From positions 2,287,501 to 2,351,500 of the forward strand of contig NZ_CP137852.1 of NCBI RefSeq assembly GCF_033547095.1: a stretch of DNA of 64,000 nucleotides, written 5' to 3'. Below the pieces are notes generated by a model, which was given only the letters and a program-made list of their open reading frames with translations, was not told where the DNA came from and did not search any database. Both the position numbers and the translations under genes were made by a program. The first letter of the stretch is position 1; each line of letters starts with the position of its first letter. This DNA is from Sediminicoccus rosea. Its GTDB lineage: Bacteria; Pseudomonadota; Alphaproteobacteria; Acetobacterales; Acetobacteraceae. This document shows positions 52,146 to 61,135 of this stretch, one piece after another.

Positions 52146-53774
52146 TTGCGCCGACGCGGCGACGTCTGGGACGATTCCGGTGTGACGCCGCACACCGACA
52201 GTCCACGGCCCGAGGATCCCGCCGCGCTGGCGGCGATGATCGCGGCGCTGCGCGGGGAGCTGGCCGAGGAGCGCACCGCCCGCCGCATGGCGGAGGTCGG
52301 CCTGCAGGCCAAGACACTGGAGGCCGAGCGGCTGCGTGTGCAGATCGCGCGCCTGCGGCATGAGCGGTTCGGGCGATCGTCGGAGCGCCTGGCGGGCGAG
52401 GTCGAGCAGCTGGAACTGCGGCTCGACGAGGTGTTGGCCGACATCGCCGCCACGGGCGGCACGGCCGACGCCGAGGACGAGGCGACCAGCGCCCCAGCGC
52501 CTGAGGAGAAGGCACGGCGGCACGGCCGCAAGCCGCTGCCGGACAGCTTGCCGCGGCGGGACGTCGAACACCTGCCTGCCGAGGGCTGCACCTGCCGCAC
52601 TTGCGGTGGCGCGCTGCGCAAGGTGGGCGACGACGTGACGGAGATCCTGGAGTACCGCCCCGGCCGGTTCGAGGTGGTGCGCCACGTCCGCCCCGCGTTC
52701 TCCTGCCGGGCATGCGAGGCGATGACGCAGGCGCCGATGCCGTCACTGCCGATCGAGCGCGGCAGGCCAGGCCCGGGGCTGCTCGCCCATGTGCTGGTCT
52801 CGAAGTACTGCGACCATCTCCCGCTCTACAGGCAGTCGGAGATCTACGCTCGCGATGGGCTGGACCTGCCGCGCGGGCTGCTGGCGGGCTGGGTGGGCAA
52901 GTCGGCTGCGCTGGTCGAGCCGATGGCAGCCCACATCGGCCGACACGCCCTGGCAGGGCACAGGGTCCATGCCGACGACACGCCAATGCCGATGCTCTCG
53001 CCCGGCCGCGGCAGGACGCAGGCGGCGCGGTTCTGGGCCTATCTGCGTGACGATCGACCATTCGGTGGGACCGACCCGCCCGCGGTGCTCTATGAGTTCA
53101 CGCTGGACCGGAAGGGTGAGCATCCGCAGCGACGCCTGCGTGACTTCCAGGGCATCCTGCAGGCCGACGCCTACTCGGGGTTCAACGCCCTCTACGAAAC
53201 CGGCCGCGTGGTGGAGGCGGCGTGCTGGACGCATGCCCGGCGCTACTTCCACGACGAGCTGCTGGCCAATGGCAGCCCGCTGGCGCGCGAGGCCATCGAG
53301 CGCATGCAGCCGCTGTTCGCGATCGAGGCGGAGATCCACGGCCAACCACCGGAGGCGCGCCTTGCCGCCCGCCAGGTCCGCTCGGCGCCGGTGATGACGG
53401 ACCTGCACGCCTGGCTTGAGGCGACGCTGCGGCGGATCTCTGGCAAGTCGGACCTGGCCAAGGCGATCCGCTATACGCTGGCGCAGTGGGGCGCGCTGAC
53501 GACGGTGCTGCGCGATGGCCGCGCCTGCCTGCACAACAACGCTGCCGAACGGCAGATGCGGCCGCTCGCGCTGGGTCGGAAGAACTATCTGTTCGCCGGG
53601 TCGCTCGAGGGCGGCAGGCGGGCCGCTATCATCTACACCCTCATCGGCACCGCCGAGCTCAATGGCTGGGACCCGCAGGCCTATCTCCGCCTGCTGCTCG
53701 ACCGCATCGCCGACCACCCCATCAACCGCATCGACGAACTCGCACCCTGGAACCTGCGGCCCCACGCCACCTGA
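52146..53774 (+). CDS. tnpC: IS66 transposase TnpC, copy B
   Basis: A 542-residue DDE transposase. The N-terminal coiled coil holds [12 protein letters not shown]. The zinc-binding part has CTCRTCGG and SCRACEA. The catalytic residues are in [21 protein letters not shown] and [11 protein letters not shown]. The ORF starts at TTG 52146; GTG at 52182 is an alternative. All motifs are intact. Confidence 0.92.
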   Translation: MRRRGDVWDDSGVTPHTDSPRPEDPAALAAMIAALRGELAEERTARRMAEVGLQAKTLEAERLRVQIARLRHERFGRSSERLAGEVEQLELRLDEVLADIAATGGTADAEDEATSAPAPEEKARRHGRKPLPDSLPRRDVEHLPAEGCTCRTCGGALRKVGDDVTEILEYRPGRFEVVRHVRPAFSCRACEAMTQAPMPSLPIERGRPGPGLLAHVLVSKYCDHLPLYRQSEIYARDGLDLPRGLLAGWVGKSAALVEPMAAHIGRHALAGHRVHADDTPMPMLSPGRGRTQAARFWAYLRDDRPFGGTDPPAVLYEFTLDRKGEHPQRRLRDFQGILQADAYSGFNALYETGRVVEAACWTHARRYFHDELLANGSPLAREAIERMQPLFAIEAEIHGQPPEARLAARQVRSAPVMTDLHAWLEATLRRISGKSDLAKAIRYTLAQWGALTTVLRDGRACLHNNAAERQMRPLALGRKNYLFAGSLEGGRRAAIIYTLIGTAELNGWDPQAYLRLLLDRIADHPINRIDELAPWNLRPHAT

Positions 53775-53818
53775 CCACCGTCAAGGCGTCGGCGCCGTAG
53801 CCGTCAGCGGACGCTTAC

Positions 53819-54121
53819 ATGGTCAGTGACAACGGCACGGAACTGACGTCGACGTCGATCCTGCGCTGGTCGCAGGAGCGGCAGGTGGAGTGGCATTACA
53901 TCGCCCCCGGGAAGCCCACCCAGAACGCGTTCGTGGAGAGCTTCAACGGGCGCCTGCGGGATGAGTGCCTGAACGAGACGTTGTTCACGTCCATGCTACA
54001 GGCCCGTGCCGTGCTGGCCACTTGGCGGCAGGATTACAACACGGTCCGGCCGCACTCGAAGCTTGGCGGGCGTACCCCCGCCCAGATCGCCGGCCAACGG
54101 GGTCGGGGGCATGCCCCCAAC
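53819..54121 (+). pseudogene. C-terminal part of an IS3-family OrfB
   Basis: The frame reads [40 protein letters not shown] and [19 protein letters not shown], the second half of an IS3 transposase. It is cut on the left by IS66 copy B and on the right, after GHAPN, by IS66 copy C at 54122. It differs from both other IS3 elements here, so it is a third type. Confidence 0.88.
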
Positions 54122-54206
54122 GTAAGCGCGGCGTATAGGCCCGTCTTCCGCTGCGGGCGGTGAATGTGCTCGTTCGGCCTGGGCTTGGGAGCTTCGGGCC
54201 GACGTT

Positions 54207-54614
54207 ATGGTCGACGTTAATGACGACGCGAAGGCTGGCGGGTATCGCCGGCTCGAGATGCTGACGGGACCTGGTCGCCGGCGGAAGTGGTCGGACGACG
54301 ACAAGGCGAAGGTGGTGGCGCAGACGCTCGAGCCCGGCGCGGTCGTGGCCGAGGTGGCGCGTCGGTGGCAGATCTGTCCGCAGCAAGTGTTCACGTGGCG
54401 GCGGGAGATGCGTGCTGGGATCGGCGCGCCGCTGGATTTCGTGCCGGTCGTCGTGGAGACGATAGCGTCGAAGCCTGAGGCGACGGTCACGCCGGCGCGC
54501 GGCACGCCAGCGATCGAGGTGAAACTCGCAGGCGCCGTGCTGCGTGTCGCGCCCGGCACGGACGCCGAGTTGCTGACCATGGTGCTGCGCGCGATCAGGG
54601 CCTCGGCGGCATGA
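54207..54614 (+). CDS. tnpA: IS66 accessory protein TnpA, copy C
   Basis: A 135-residue protein with RRRKWSDDDKAKVVAQTLEP and WQICPQQVFTWRREM (helix-turn-helix) and the C-terminal IEVKLAGAVLRVAPGTD segment. It overlaps tnpB by 4 bp (ATGA). Confidence 0.88.
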   Translation: MVDVNDDAKAGGYRRLEMLTGPGRRRKWSDDDKAKVVAQTLEPGAVVAEVARRWQICPQQVFTWRREMRAGIGAPLDFVPVVVETIASKPEATVTPARGTPAIEVKLAGAVLRVAPGTDAELLTMVLRAIRASAA

Positions 54615-54967
54615 TCGCGCCTCCGGCGGGCGCGCGGATCCTGCTCGCGGCGAAACCCGTCGATTTCCGCAAGGGCGCGCACAGCCTGGCGGCACTCGCA
54701 GCCGAGGTGCTGGATGCTGATCCGTTCTCCGGCGCGGTGCTGGTGTTCCGCTCGCGCCGTGCCGACCGGATCAAGATCCTGGTCTGGGATGGCAGCGGCC
54801 TGGTGCTGGTCTGGAAGCAACTGGAGGGCGGCGCGTTCCGCTGGCCGCCGATCGTGGACGGCGCGCTGCGCCTGACGCCGGTTGAGTTCGCCGCGCTGTT
54901 CGACGGGATCGATTGGCGACGCGTGCAGGCATCGCGGGAGATTCCCAAGCCGAGCGCGCCTGCATAG
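54611..54967 (+). CDS. tnpB: IS66 accessory protein TnpB, copy C
   Basis: A 118-residue Orf2 protein with KPVDFRKGAHSLAALAAEVL, DPFSGAVLVFRSRRAD and ILVWDGSGLVLVWKQLEGG. It starts in an ATGA overlap with tnpA. Confidence 0.92.
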   Translation: MIAPPAGARILLAAKPVDFRKGAHSLAALAAEVLDADPFSGAVLVFRSRRADRIKILVWDGSGLVLVWKQLEGGAFRWPPIVDGALRLTPVEFAALFDGIDWRRVQASREIPKPSAPA

Positions 54968-54980
54968 AATCGCACGCACG

Positions 54981-56516
54981 ATGCGCGTCGCGGCCGCCGA
55001 CATGCCGAGCCTGCCGGAAGATCCAACGGCGCTGCGCGCGCTGCTGCTGTCGGTCATCGCCGAGCGCGACAGCCTGGCGGCCGAACGCGACGCGCTGGCG
55101 GTGCGGAACGAGCAACTCCACCACCTGCTGCTGAAGCTCAAGCGCCGGCAGTTCGGGCAGAAGTCGGAGCGGCTGCCGGAGGAACAGTTGCTGTTCGCGT
55201 TCGAGGAGATCGAGGCGACGCTGGCCGAGAACACGGCTGTGGCCGGCAAGGCGTCTGCTGCCCTGCGGGACAACCAGGCAAAGCGTCGCCGCGAGGGCCG
55301 CGGTCGGCTGCCGGCGCATCTGCCGCGCGTCGAGCAGGTCCTGGCCCCGGAGGCCACGGCCTGCCCCTGCTGCCAGGGCCCGCTGGTCGAGATCGGCGTC
55401 GATGCTGCCGAGCGCCTCGACGTGATCCCGGCGCAGTTCCGCGTGCTCGTGACCAAGCGGCCGAAGCTGACCTGCCGCGCCTGCCCGGGCGTGGTGCTGC
55501 AGGCGCCGGCGCCGGCCCGGCTGATCGAGGGCGGCGTGCCGACGGAGGCGACGGTCGGCCACGTCATGGTCTCGCGCTACGCCGACCATCTGCCGCTGTA
55601 TCGCCAGGCACAGATCCTGGCGCGGCAGGGGATCGAGATCGGCCGGGAGGTGCTGGCCGACTGGACCGGCACGGCGGCGAACGAGGTCATGCCGGTCGTG
55701 CGCCGCATGCGGGAGATCCTGCTGCGCTCCGCGCGGCTGTTCGTGGACGAGACCACCATGCCGGTGCTCGACCCGGGCCGCGGCAAGACCAAGAAGGGAT
55801 TCGCCTGGGCGATCGCGCGCGACGACCGGCCCTGGGGCGGCACCGACCCGCCGGCAGTGGTGTTCCACTACGCCCCAGGTCGTGGCGCCGAGCATGCGAA
55901 GGATCTGCTGAGCGGCTACCGAGGCATCCTGCAGTGCGACGGCTACGGCGCCTACAAGGCGCTGGCCGCGAGCAACGCCGGTATCACGCTGGCATTCTGC
56001 TGGAGCCACGTCCGGCGCGAGTTCATCGAGCTGGCCAAGGGCAAGATGGCGCCGGTCGCCCGCGAGACGCTGCAGCGCATCGCCACGCTCTACGCCGTCG
56101 AGGCCGCGATCCGCGGCAAGGCGCCTGAGGTCCGCCGCGCCGTCCGCCAGGAACGGAGCCGGCCGTTCATCGAGGATCTGTTCGCCTGGCTCACGGCGCA
56201 GCTCGCGCGCCTGCCCAGCGGCAGCCCGACCGCGCAGGCCATCCGCTATGCGCTGAACCACCGCGAGGGCCTCGTCCAGTTCCTCGAGGACGGCCGGATC
56301 GAGGTCGACACCAACACCGTCGAGCGCGCCATCCGCCCGATCTGCCTCAGCCGGAAGAACGCTTTGTTCGCGTCCGGCGATGATGGCGGGGCACGCTGGG
56401 CCGCCGTCGCCTCGCTGGTGGAGACCTGCAAGCTCAACGGCGTGGACCCGCAGCGCTACTTCACCGACGTGCTGACACGCCTCGTCAACGGCTGGCCTGA
56501 CCTGCCCCCTACCTGA
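54981..56516 (+). CDS. tnpC: IS66 transposase TnpC, copy C
   Basis: A 511-residue transposase. The coiled coil leads to [17 protein letters not shown], the zinc part has CPCCQG and CRACPG, and the catalytic residues are in [22 protein letters not shown] and [10 protein letters not shown]. The usual C-terminal RIDELLPW is missing: the protein ends GWPDLPPT exactly where IS3 element D starts, so the last residues may have been replaced. Confidence 0.88.
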   Translation: MRVAAADMPSLPEDPTALRALLLSVIAERDSLAAERDALAVRNEQLHHLLLKLKRRQFGQKSERLPEEQLLFAFEEIEATLAENTAVAGKASAALRDNQAKRRREGRGRLPAHLPRVEQVLAPEATACPCCQGPLVEIGVDAAERLDVIPAQFRVLVTKRPKLTCRACPGVVLQAPAPARLIEGGVPTEATVGHVMVSRYADHLPLYRQAQILARQGIEIGREVLADWTGTAANEVMPVVRRMREILLRSARLFVDETTMPVLDPGRGKTKKGFAWAIARDDRPWGGTDPPAVVFHYAPGRGAEHAKDLLSGYRGILQCDGYGAYKALAASNAGITLAFCWSHVRREFIELAKGKMAPVARETLQRIATLYAVEAAIRGKAPEVRRAVRQERSRPFIEDLFAWLTAQLARLPSGSPTAQAIRYALNHREGLVQFLEDGRIEVDTNTVERAIRPICLSRKNALFASGDDGGARWAAVASLVETCKLNGVDPQRYFTDVLTRLVNGWPDLPPT

Positions 56517-56560
56517 TCCCTTGATTTGGGTGAGAGTCCGTCCCCAACAGGAGATGGACG

Positions 56561-56824
56561 ATGAAGAAGAGCAGGTTCAGCGAAGCGCAGATGATTGGTG
56601 TGCTGCGGGAGCAGGAGGCCGGTGCGACGACGGAGGACGTCTGTCGGCGGCACGGCATCAGCCAGCAGACGTTCTACCGTTGGAAATCGAAGTACGGCGG
56701 CATGGAAGTCTCGGACGCGCAGAAGCTGAAGGCGCTGGAGGACGAGAACCGGCGTCTGAAGAAGCTGCTGGCGGAATCGATGCTGGATGTCTCGGCGTTG
56801 AAGGACCTGCTGGGAAAAAACTGA
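56561..56824 (+). CDS. IS3-family OrfA, element D
   Basis: An 87-residue protein with a helix-turn-helix ([20 protein letters not shown]) and a leucine-rich coiled segment ([19 protein letters not shown]). AGGAGATGG precedes the ATG. It ends two codons after the slippery run. Confidence 0.92.
   Translation: MKKSRFSEAQMIGVLREQEAGATTEDVCRRHGISQQTFYRWKSKYGGMEVSDAQKLKALEDENRRLKKLLAESMLDVSALKDLLGKN
56815..56821 (+). promoter_or_regulatory. -1 ribosomal frameshift heptamer A-AAA-AAC
   Basis: The zero frame reads GGA AAA AAC TGA, so the heptamer A AAA AAC lies in the correct phase for a -1 slip just before the orfA stop. Slipping yields the OrfAB fusion transposase, the normal mechanism in IS3 elements. 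Confidence 0.85.
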
Positions 56825-57735
56825 GGACGCCCGCGGCACGCCGGGCTGCGGCGCTGCGCCTGATGGCGGAGCGTGGATATTCGCAGCGGCGTGCCTGCGG
56901 GCTGCTCGAGGTAGATCCCAAGACGGTGCGGCGGGAGCCGGTGCCGGGCGATGGCGAAGTGCGTGCTCGTCTGCGCGAACTGGCGGCAGAGCGCCGGCGG
57001 TTCGGCTATCGGCGGCTGGGCATTCTGCTGCGGCGGGAAGGCGTGGCGATGAACAAGAAGAAGCTCTACCGCCTCTACCGGGAAGAGGGGCTGTCGGTGC
57101 GTCGCCGGCGTGGCCGCAAGCGGGCGACCGGCACCCGTGCGCCGCTGGCCTTGCCGCAGGGGCCGAACCAGCGCTGGTCGCTGGACTTCGTCTCCGACGC
57201 GCTGAGCTGGGGGCGACGGATCCGCATTCTGTGCATCGTCGACGATTTCACCCGCGAGGGCCTGGCGCTGGTGGTGGACACCTCGATCGGCGGGCGACGC
57301 CTGGTGCGCGAGTTGGAAGCGTTGATCGCCCGCCGTGGCCGCCCCGCGGTGATCGTCAGCGACAACGGCACGGAGATGACCTGCCGCGCCGTGCTCGAAT
57401 GGTGCAACCGCAGCGGCGTGGCGTGGCACTACATCGCGCCTGGCAAGCCGCAGCAGAACGGGTTCGTGGAATCCTTCAACGGGAAGCTGCGGGACGAGTG
57501 CTTGAACGAGGAGGTCTTCGCCAACCTGGCCGAGGCCCGCGCTGTCATCGAACGCTGGCGGCTCGACTACAATCTGAACAGGCCGCACTCGGCGCATGGC
57601 GGGCTGACCCCGGATGCCGCACGCCGTCGCCACGCGGACGCGGCCGGGCGGCTGCGCTACCTCGAAGGCTCCGCCGCCCGGCCGCTCCAGCCACCACAGG
57701 ATTTCGGCTACAACCCCGGCGGGCTCTCACAATGA
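56818..57735 (+). CDS. IS3-family OrfB (DDE transposase), element D
   Basis: About 305 codons in the -1 frame relative to orfA. The rve integrase core has [32 protein letters not shown] and [20 protein letters not shown], with D, D and E in place, and ends [16 protein letters not shown]. It has no good start of its own and should be made as an OrfAB fusion. Confidence 0.92.
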   Translation, partial: KLRTPAARRAAALRLMAERGYSQRRACGLLEVDPKTVRREPVPGDGEVRARLRELAAERRRFGYRRLGILLRREGVAMNKKKLYRLYREEGLSVRRRRGRKRATGTRAPLALPQGPNQRWSLDFVSDALSWGRRIRILCIVDDFTREGLALVVDTSIGGRRLVRELEALIARRGRPAVIVSDNGTEMTCRAVLEWCNRSGVAWHYIAPGKPQQNGFVESFNGKLRDECLNEEVFANLAEARAVIERWRLDYNLNRPHSAHGGLTPDAARRRHADAAGRLRYLEGSAARPLQPPQDFGYNPGGLSQ

Positions 57736-57760
57736 ACGCGGGACCAACGGGGAGCAGGTC

Positions 57761-57864
57761 AGGTCCCCTGTGAGCTGCAAAATCCCGATGGCGCAACCAG
57801 CCCGCCGTCGTGACCAAGCCGGAAAACTCTAACTTCCGGCGGTCCAAACATTGGTCGCGGATCA
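57761..57864 (+). mobile_element. End remnant of a second IS3 copy A
   Basis: The segment from AGGTCCCCTGTGAGC to the CGCGGATCA tip is the reverse complement of 43415-43518 with only a few mismatches. It holds the last OrfB codons and the terminal repeat. Its interior was lost where element D now lies. Confidence 0.85.
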
Positions 57865-57865
57865 T

Positions 57866-57941
57866 TCCGTACCGCCCAGCAGACGCGCAGGTCAGCCGAC
57901 CAGCACCACGCGCCGCAAGGCAGTCGAGGGAAGACGCTTAC
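57866..57941 (-). mobile_element. Left-end remnant of the ancestral IS66 element
   Basis: Read leftward from the GTAAGC tip at 57941, the sequence (CTCGACTGCCTTGCGGCGCG, then GGCTGACCTGC) aligns with the left end of IS66 copy B at 51254-51330. It is followed outward by the octamer CTGCTGAA. Confidence 0.82.
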
Positions 57942-57949
57942 CTGCTGAA
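57942..57949. repeat. Right 8-bp target-site duplication of the IS nest (CTGCTGAA)
   Basis: It is identical to 50550-50557. The following 144 bp to the stop of the NeuB-like fusion gene contain no gene and represent the original convergent intergenic region. Confidence 0.85.
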
Positions 57950-58093
57950 CGACTTGCTGCTGGCTGCAGAGCACCAACCTCGCAGAGCTTCGTGACCATA
58001 CTCGCCGGCCCCGGACGTGTCGTGCGGCGCCAACAAGCGGGCCATGGTGACGGCGGCGCTGGCCGGCCCCTGAGGGCGCTCCTGGGGATCTTT

Positions 58094-59884
58094 CTAAGCC
58101 TTGGCCGGCACGATCCGGGTATCGCGCTTTAGCTGCTCGACCAGGACGTTGTTGGCGACATAGACCATTTGCCGGCTGGCATTGAGCGCCGCGATGTCAG
58201 GCCGCTTGTCCAGAACGGCGAAGACGTTGCGCAGCAGCGCCGACAGGCCCTGCGCGTCGAGTTCGCGGTAAAGTGCCTCGTACATCGCGAGATCCTCGGG
58301 GTAGTCCAGTGTCAGGCGGTAGTCGCGCACCAGATCTGGCGGCAGGTCGACCCACTGGATACGGAACAGTTCCGGGTTGTTCTCGACATACTGGTTCATG
58401 TACTCGGAGAAAGGCGCGCCGCCGGTCAGTCGATCGATGCGGCGCAGCACCTCGACGTTGAAGATCTGCGGTGCCGAGCCTGGCGCCTCAGTGCGGGCCC
58501 GTGTAAAATCGGCACCATTGCGGAAGTGCGCATCAAGCAAGATGCTCGTTACCTCGGGCGATATAGTCAGGCAGTCGGCCGTGACGCGCACGATCACGTC
58601 GATGCCGAACTTGTTGGCCGCGCCGAGGTACCGGCGAATGACGTCGTCCTCCTCTCCTCGCCAGAAGCCAACCTTGCCGTCGAGCGTGTGGCTGGCGAGC
58701 ACGCCGTCGCGCTCATGCGTCGAGGTTGCTAGCACAGTGAGATCCACATCCTGCATGAGCAGGCAGTTTTCTAGGCAGCGCTCTATGCTTGACCGGCCGG
58801 CGACGGGCAGGATCGCCTTGTCGCGCAGGCGTGTGGACTTCATCCGCCCGGCGACGATCGCCCCGATCCGCGCCTTGCGGAAGTCATCGCGCACCAGCGG
58901 CGCGTTGCGCGGCACATCACGGGCCAGTACGTGGCGCGAGGTCTGCAACGCTTCGACCTCGTCCACCGTAATGCCCACCTTGTCGGTACGGCGGAATATG
59001 AGCGTGGACGGCGCCACCATGCTGCCAGCAGGCAGGTGCTCGCGGGCGATCGGCCGAGGCTTGGTCTTTGCAAGGTAGGCGGCCTCCAGCGGGACCACGA
59101 ACCGGCCGGAGAAGGCCCGTGCTGTCAGCTCTAGATCGCGCGCCATTTCCGCGATCTCAGTCGGTTCGAGTGCTGCGGAGCCATCATAAGGGGCGCTTGT
59201 CCGGTCGAGCGCAACATGCTTCTCAATAATCTCGCAGCCCAACGCAGCCGCTAGCAAAGGCAAGCGCCGTGCGAAGGGGTCGGAGCCTTCCATATGGTCG
59301 GACATCGAGAGCAAGACGCCAGGAAAGGCCGCACGAAGAACAAGCAGCTTGTCGAGCGAGGTATCGTCCACCCGTGTGGGGTAGGCCTGGAAGCCAATCT
59401 GTAACGCGAGGCGGCCGGCGCCAAGGCCGCCGAAACGCGCTACTAGCTCTTGCAACTCGCCCAGGTCATGGCCTGAGACATTGAGGATCAGCGTCTTTTC
59501 GCGAAGATCGATGCTGCGCAGCGCGGATAGCACCTCATCGTTCACCAGCACCGAGGATTGCAGCTTGAGGCCGGCGATCTGCGGAAGGTTTGCCTCAAGT
59601 ACTTGAAAGGCGCTGAGGTCAGCGCATTCAATCCAAACGCTGCCGACCTTCTCGTGCGCCTCGGCTATCAGGGCGGTCCAGTCGGCGTGGCCAATCTGGA
59701 CCTGCTGGTAAATGCCGTAGTATGAAAAGTCTGGGAGAGCTAGCGTCTCGGCCGAGATGGGATGGAACTTGACCCCCGCCCGCGGGTAGCCAACCTTGCC
59801 TAGAGCCTCGGTCAAGCTGCGGACGGCGGCCACGTCGCCACCATGCACATTAGCGAATTCGTAAATTAGCGTAGGAATCTGCAT
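58094..59884 (-). CDS. Bifunctional NeuB-like synthase fused to CMP-sugar cytidylyltransferase
   Basis: A 596-residue protein with three parts. Residues 1-260 form a NeuB-type barrel, in which YEFANVHGGD replaces the AEIGxNHNG motif and SMSDHMEGSD and IIEKHVALDR are kept. Residues 275-335 form a SAF/antifreeze-like domain (REHLPAGSMVAPSTLIF). Residues 338-590 form an SpsF-type nucleotidyltransferase beginning GAIVAGRMKSTRLRDKAILP. It should condense a six-carbon amino sugar with phosphoenolpyruvate and activate the product with CTP. Placement after pseB and pseC suggests pseudaminic-type acid. The barrel is divergent, so the substrate is uncertain. Confidence 0.8.
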   Translation of the reverse strand: MQIPTLIYEFANVHGGDVAAVRSLTEALGKVGYPRAGVKFHPISAETLALPDFSYYGIYQQVQIGHADWTALIAEAHEKVGSVWIECADLSAFQVLEANLPQIAGLKLQSSVLVNDEVLSALRSIDLREKTLILNVSGHDLGELQELVARFGGLGAGRLALQIGFQAYPTRVDDTSLDKLLVLRAAFPGVLLSMSDHMEGSDPFARRLPLLAAALGCEIIEKHVALDRTSAPYDGSAALEPTEIAEMARDLELTARAFSGRFVVPLEAAYLAKTKPRPIAREHLPAGSMVAPSTLIFRRTDKVGITVDEVEALQTSRHVLARDVPRNAPLVRDDFRKARIGAIVAGRMKSTRLRDKAILPVAGRSSIERCLENCLLMQDVDLTVLATSTHERDGVLASHTLDGKVGFWRGEEDDVIRRYLGAANKFGIDVIVRVTADCLTISPEVTSILLDAHFRNGADFTRARTEAPGSAPQIFNVEVLRRIDRLTGGAPFSEYMNQYVENNPELFRIQWVDLPPDLVRDYRLTLDYPEDLAMYEALYRELDAQGLSALLRNVFAVLDKRPDIAALNASRQMVYVANNVLVEQLKRDTRIVPAKA

Positions 59885-59914
59885 GGCTGCGCCTTTTGTG
59901 GATGCGTGGGCGGA

Positions 59915-61135
59915 TCAACCGCCCGCGCGCTGCACGATGTCGGTCAGAGCTTGGACCACGCGGTCCGTGTCGGCCTCGGTCAGGCCGTGATACAGTGGCA
60001 GGGACAGGCACCGCTTGTAGTATTCCTCGGCACCCGGGAGATGCTGCGCGCCGTAGCGCCCGACGTAGTATGGTTGAGTGTGCACTGGTATATAGTGCAC
60101 CTGGGTGCCGATACCCGCCGCCCGTAACTCCGCCATCACCTTAGCCCGGCTGACGCCCAGGGACTCGAAGTCGATCAGCGCTACGTAGAGATGCCAACTT
60201 ACAGACCGGCCGGAGGGCGAGCGGCCGAAGGGCTTAACCAGCGGCGCGAGCGGTGCGAGGCCGGTATCGTAGCGTGCGACCGCCGCCTGACGGCTAGCGA
60301 TGAAGCTGTCCAGCCGCGCCATCTGCGAAAGGCCGAGGGCGCATTGCATATCAGTGATGCGATAGTTGAAGCCCAACTCGTGCATCTCGTAGTACCATGG
60401 ATTTGGCGTATCGTTGTCGAAAGCGCGCTCCCGCAGGCGAAAGCCGCTTGGCTCACGGGTCATGCCATGGCTGCGCAACGAACGCAGGCGCGCCGCAATA
60501 TGCGGGTCATTCGTCGAGACCGCGCCGCCCTCGCCGGTGGCGAGCGTCTTCACCGGGTGGAAAGAGAACACCGCCATCCCATCGCTTTCCGTGCAGCCAA
60601 TAGGGACTAAGTCATTGCCGCGCTGGCGCATGGTACCGATGGCGTGCGCTGCATCCTCTACCACCTTGAGGCCGAGGGCGCGCGCCGCGTCACCGGCCTC
60701 GGTCGGCTGGCCGGCCAGATGCACCGGGAAGGCGGCGCGGACGTCAAGGCCGGCTGAGCTGCCGGCCCGGAAGGCCTGCTCGATGTCCTGGGCGCGGGCC
60801 AGCCCGGTGTCCGGATCGACATCGCAGAACACCACCTCCGCTCCGGTCATACGGACGGCGTTCGCGGTGGAGAGAAAGGTCACGCTAGGTACGATCGCAG
60901 CTTGGCCGGGACCGAGGTCCAGCGCCAGCGCGGCGAGGTGAAGCCCAGTCGTCGCGTTGGAGCAGGCGATGACATGCGCCGCCCCGGTGCGCGTCGCGAG
61001 TGCCGCCTCGAAGGCGCTGACTGAAGGACCCTGGGTCAGCCAGTCGCCTTGCAGCACCTCGACAACCGCCGATACGTCCTCGGCGGAGATGTTCTGCCGT
61101 CCGTAGGGCAGGAAGGGGGCGTCCGGATGGGACAT
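59915..61135 (-). CDS. pseC: UDP-4-amino-4,6-dideoxy-N-acetyl-altrosamine transaminase PseC
   Basis: A 406-residue DegT/DnrJ/EryC1 aminotransferase. The PLP lysine is K196 in FSFHPVKTLATGEGGA, D161 is in VVEDAAHAIG, and the GFNYRITDMQCALGLSQM segment is typical of PseC. It transaminates the keto product of PseB. It overlaps pseB by 1 bp. Confidence 0.9.
   Translation of the reverse strand: MSHPDAPFLPYGRQNISAEDVSAVVEVLQGDWLTQGPSVSAFEAALATRTGAAHVIACSNATTGLHLAALALDLGPGQAAIVPSVTFLSTANAVRMTGAEVVFCDVDPDTGLARAQDIEQAFRAGSSAGLDVRAAFPVHLAGQPTEAGDAARALGLKVVEDAAHAIGTMRQRGNDLVPIGCTESDGMAVFSFHPVKTLATGEGGAVSTNDPHIAARLRSLRSHGMTREPSGFRLRERAFDNDTPNPWYYEMHELGFNYRITDMQCALGLSQMARLDSFIASRQAAVARYDTGLAPLAPLVKPFGRSPSGRSVSWHLYVALIDFESLGVSRAKVMAELRAAGIGTQVHYIPVHTQPYYVGRYGAQHLPGAEEYYKRCLSLPLYHGLTEADTDRVVQALTDIVQRAGG

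Larger units (their letters stand above)
51254..53818 (+). mobile_element. IS66-family element, copy B (complete)
   Basis: The tips GTAAGCGTGC (from 51254) and, in reverse complement, GTAAGCGTCC (ending 53818) enclose tnpA, tnpB and tnpC, 2565 bp in total. The flanking octamers differ (CCCGCACG and ATGGTCAG), so its neighbours were rearranged after insertion. Confidence 0.88.
54122..56519 (+). mobile_element. IS66-family element, copy C (right end missing)
   Basis: The left tip GTAAGCGCGGC begins at 54122, and tnpA, tnpB and tnpC follow. The right terminal repeat is not found; IS3 element D begins directly after the tnpC stop. Copies B and C are clearly different IS66 types at protein level. 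Confidence 0.82.
56522..57735 (+). mobile_element. IS3-family element D (complete, IS407-like)
   Basis: Related ends are seen as TTGATTTGGGTGAGAGTCC on the left and, in reverse complement, TTCATTGTGAGAGCCC on the right. They enclose an intact orfA-orfB pair with a frameshift signal. The exact tips are uncertain by a few bases. This is the only IS3 element in the window that appears fully functional. Confidence 0.82.
50558..57941. mobile_element. Nested IS island inside one ancestral IS66 insertion
   Basis: The outermost sequences are the right end (50558-50626) and left end (57866-57941) of one IS66-type element in minus orientation, bounded by identical octamers. Its interior has been replaced or interrupted by IS630, a complete IS66 (B), an IS3 fragment, a second IS66 (C, right end missing), a complete IS3 (D) and the tip of IS3 copy A. 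No host gene lies inside these 7.4 kb. Confidence 0.85.
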
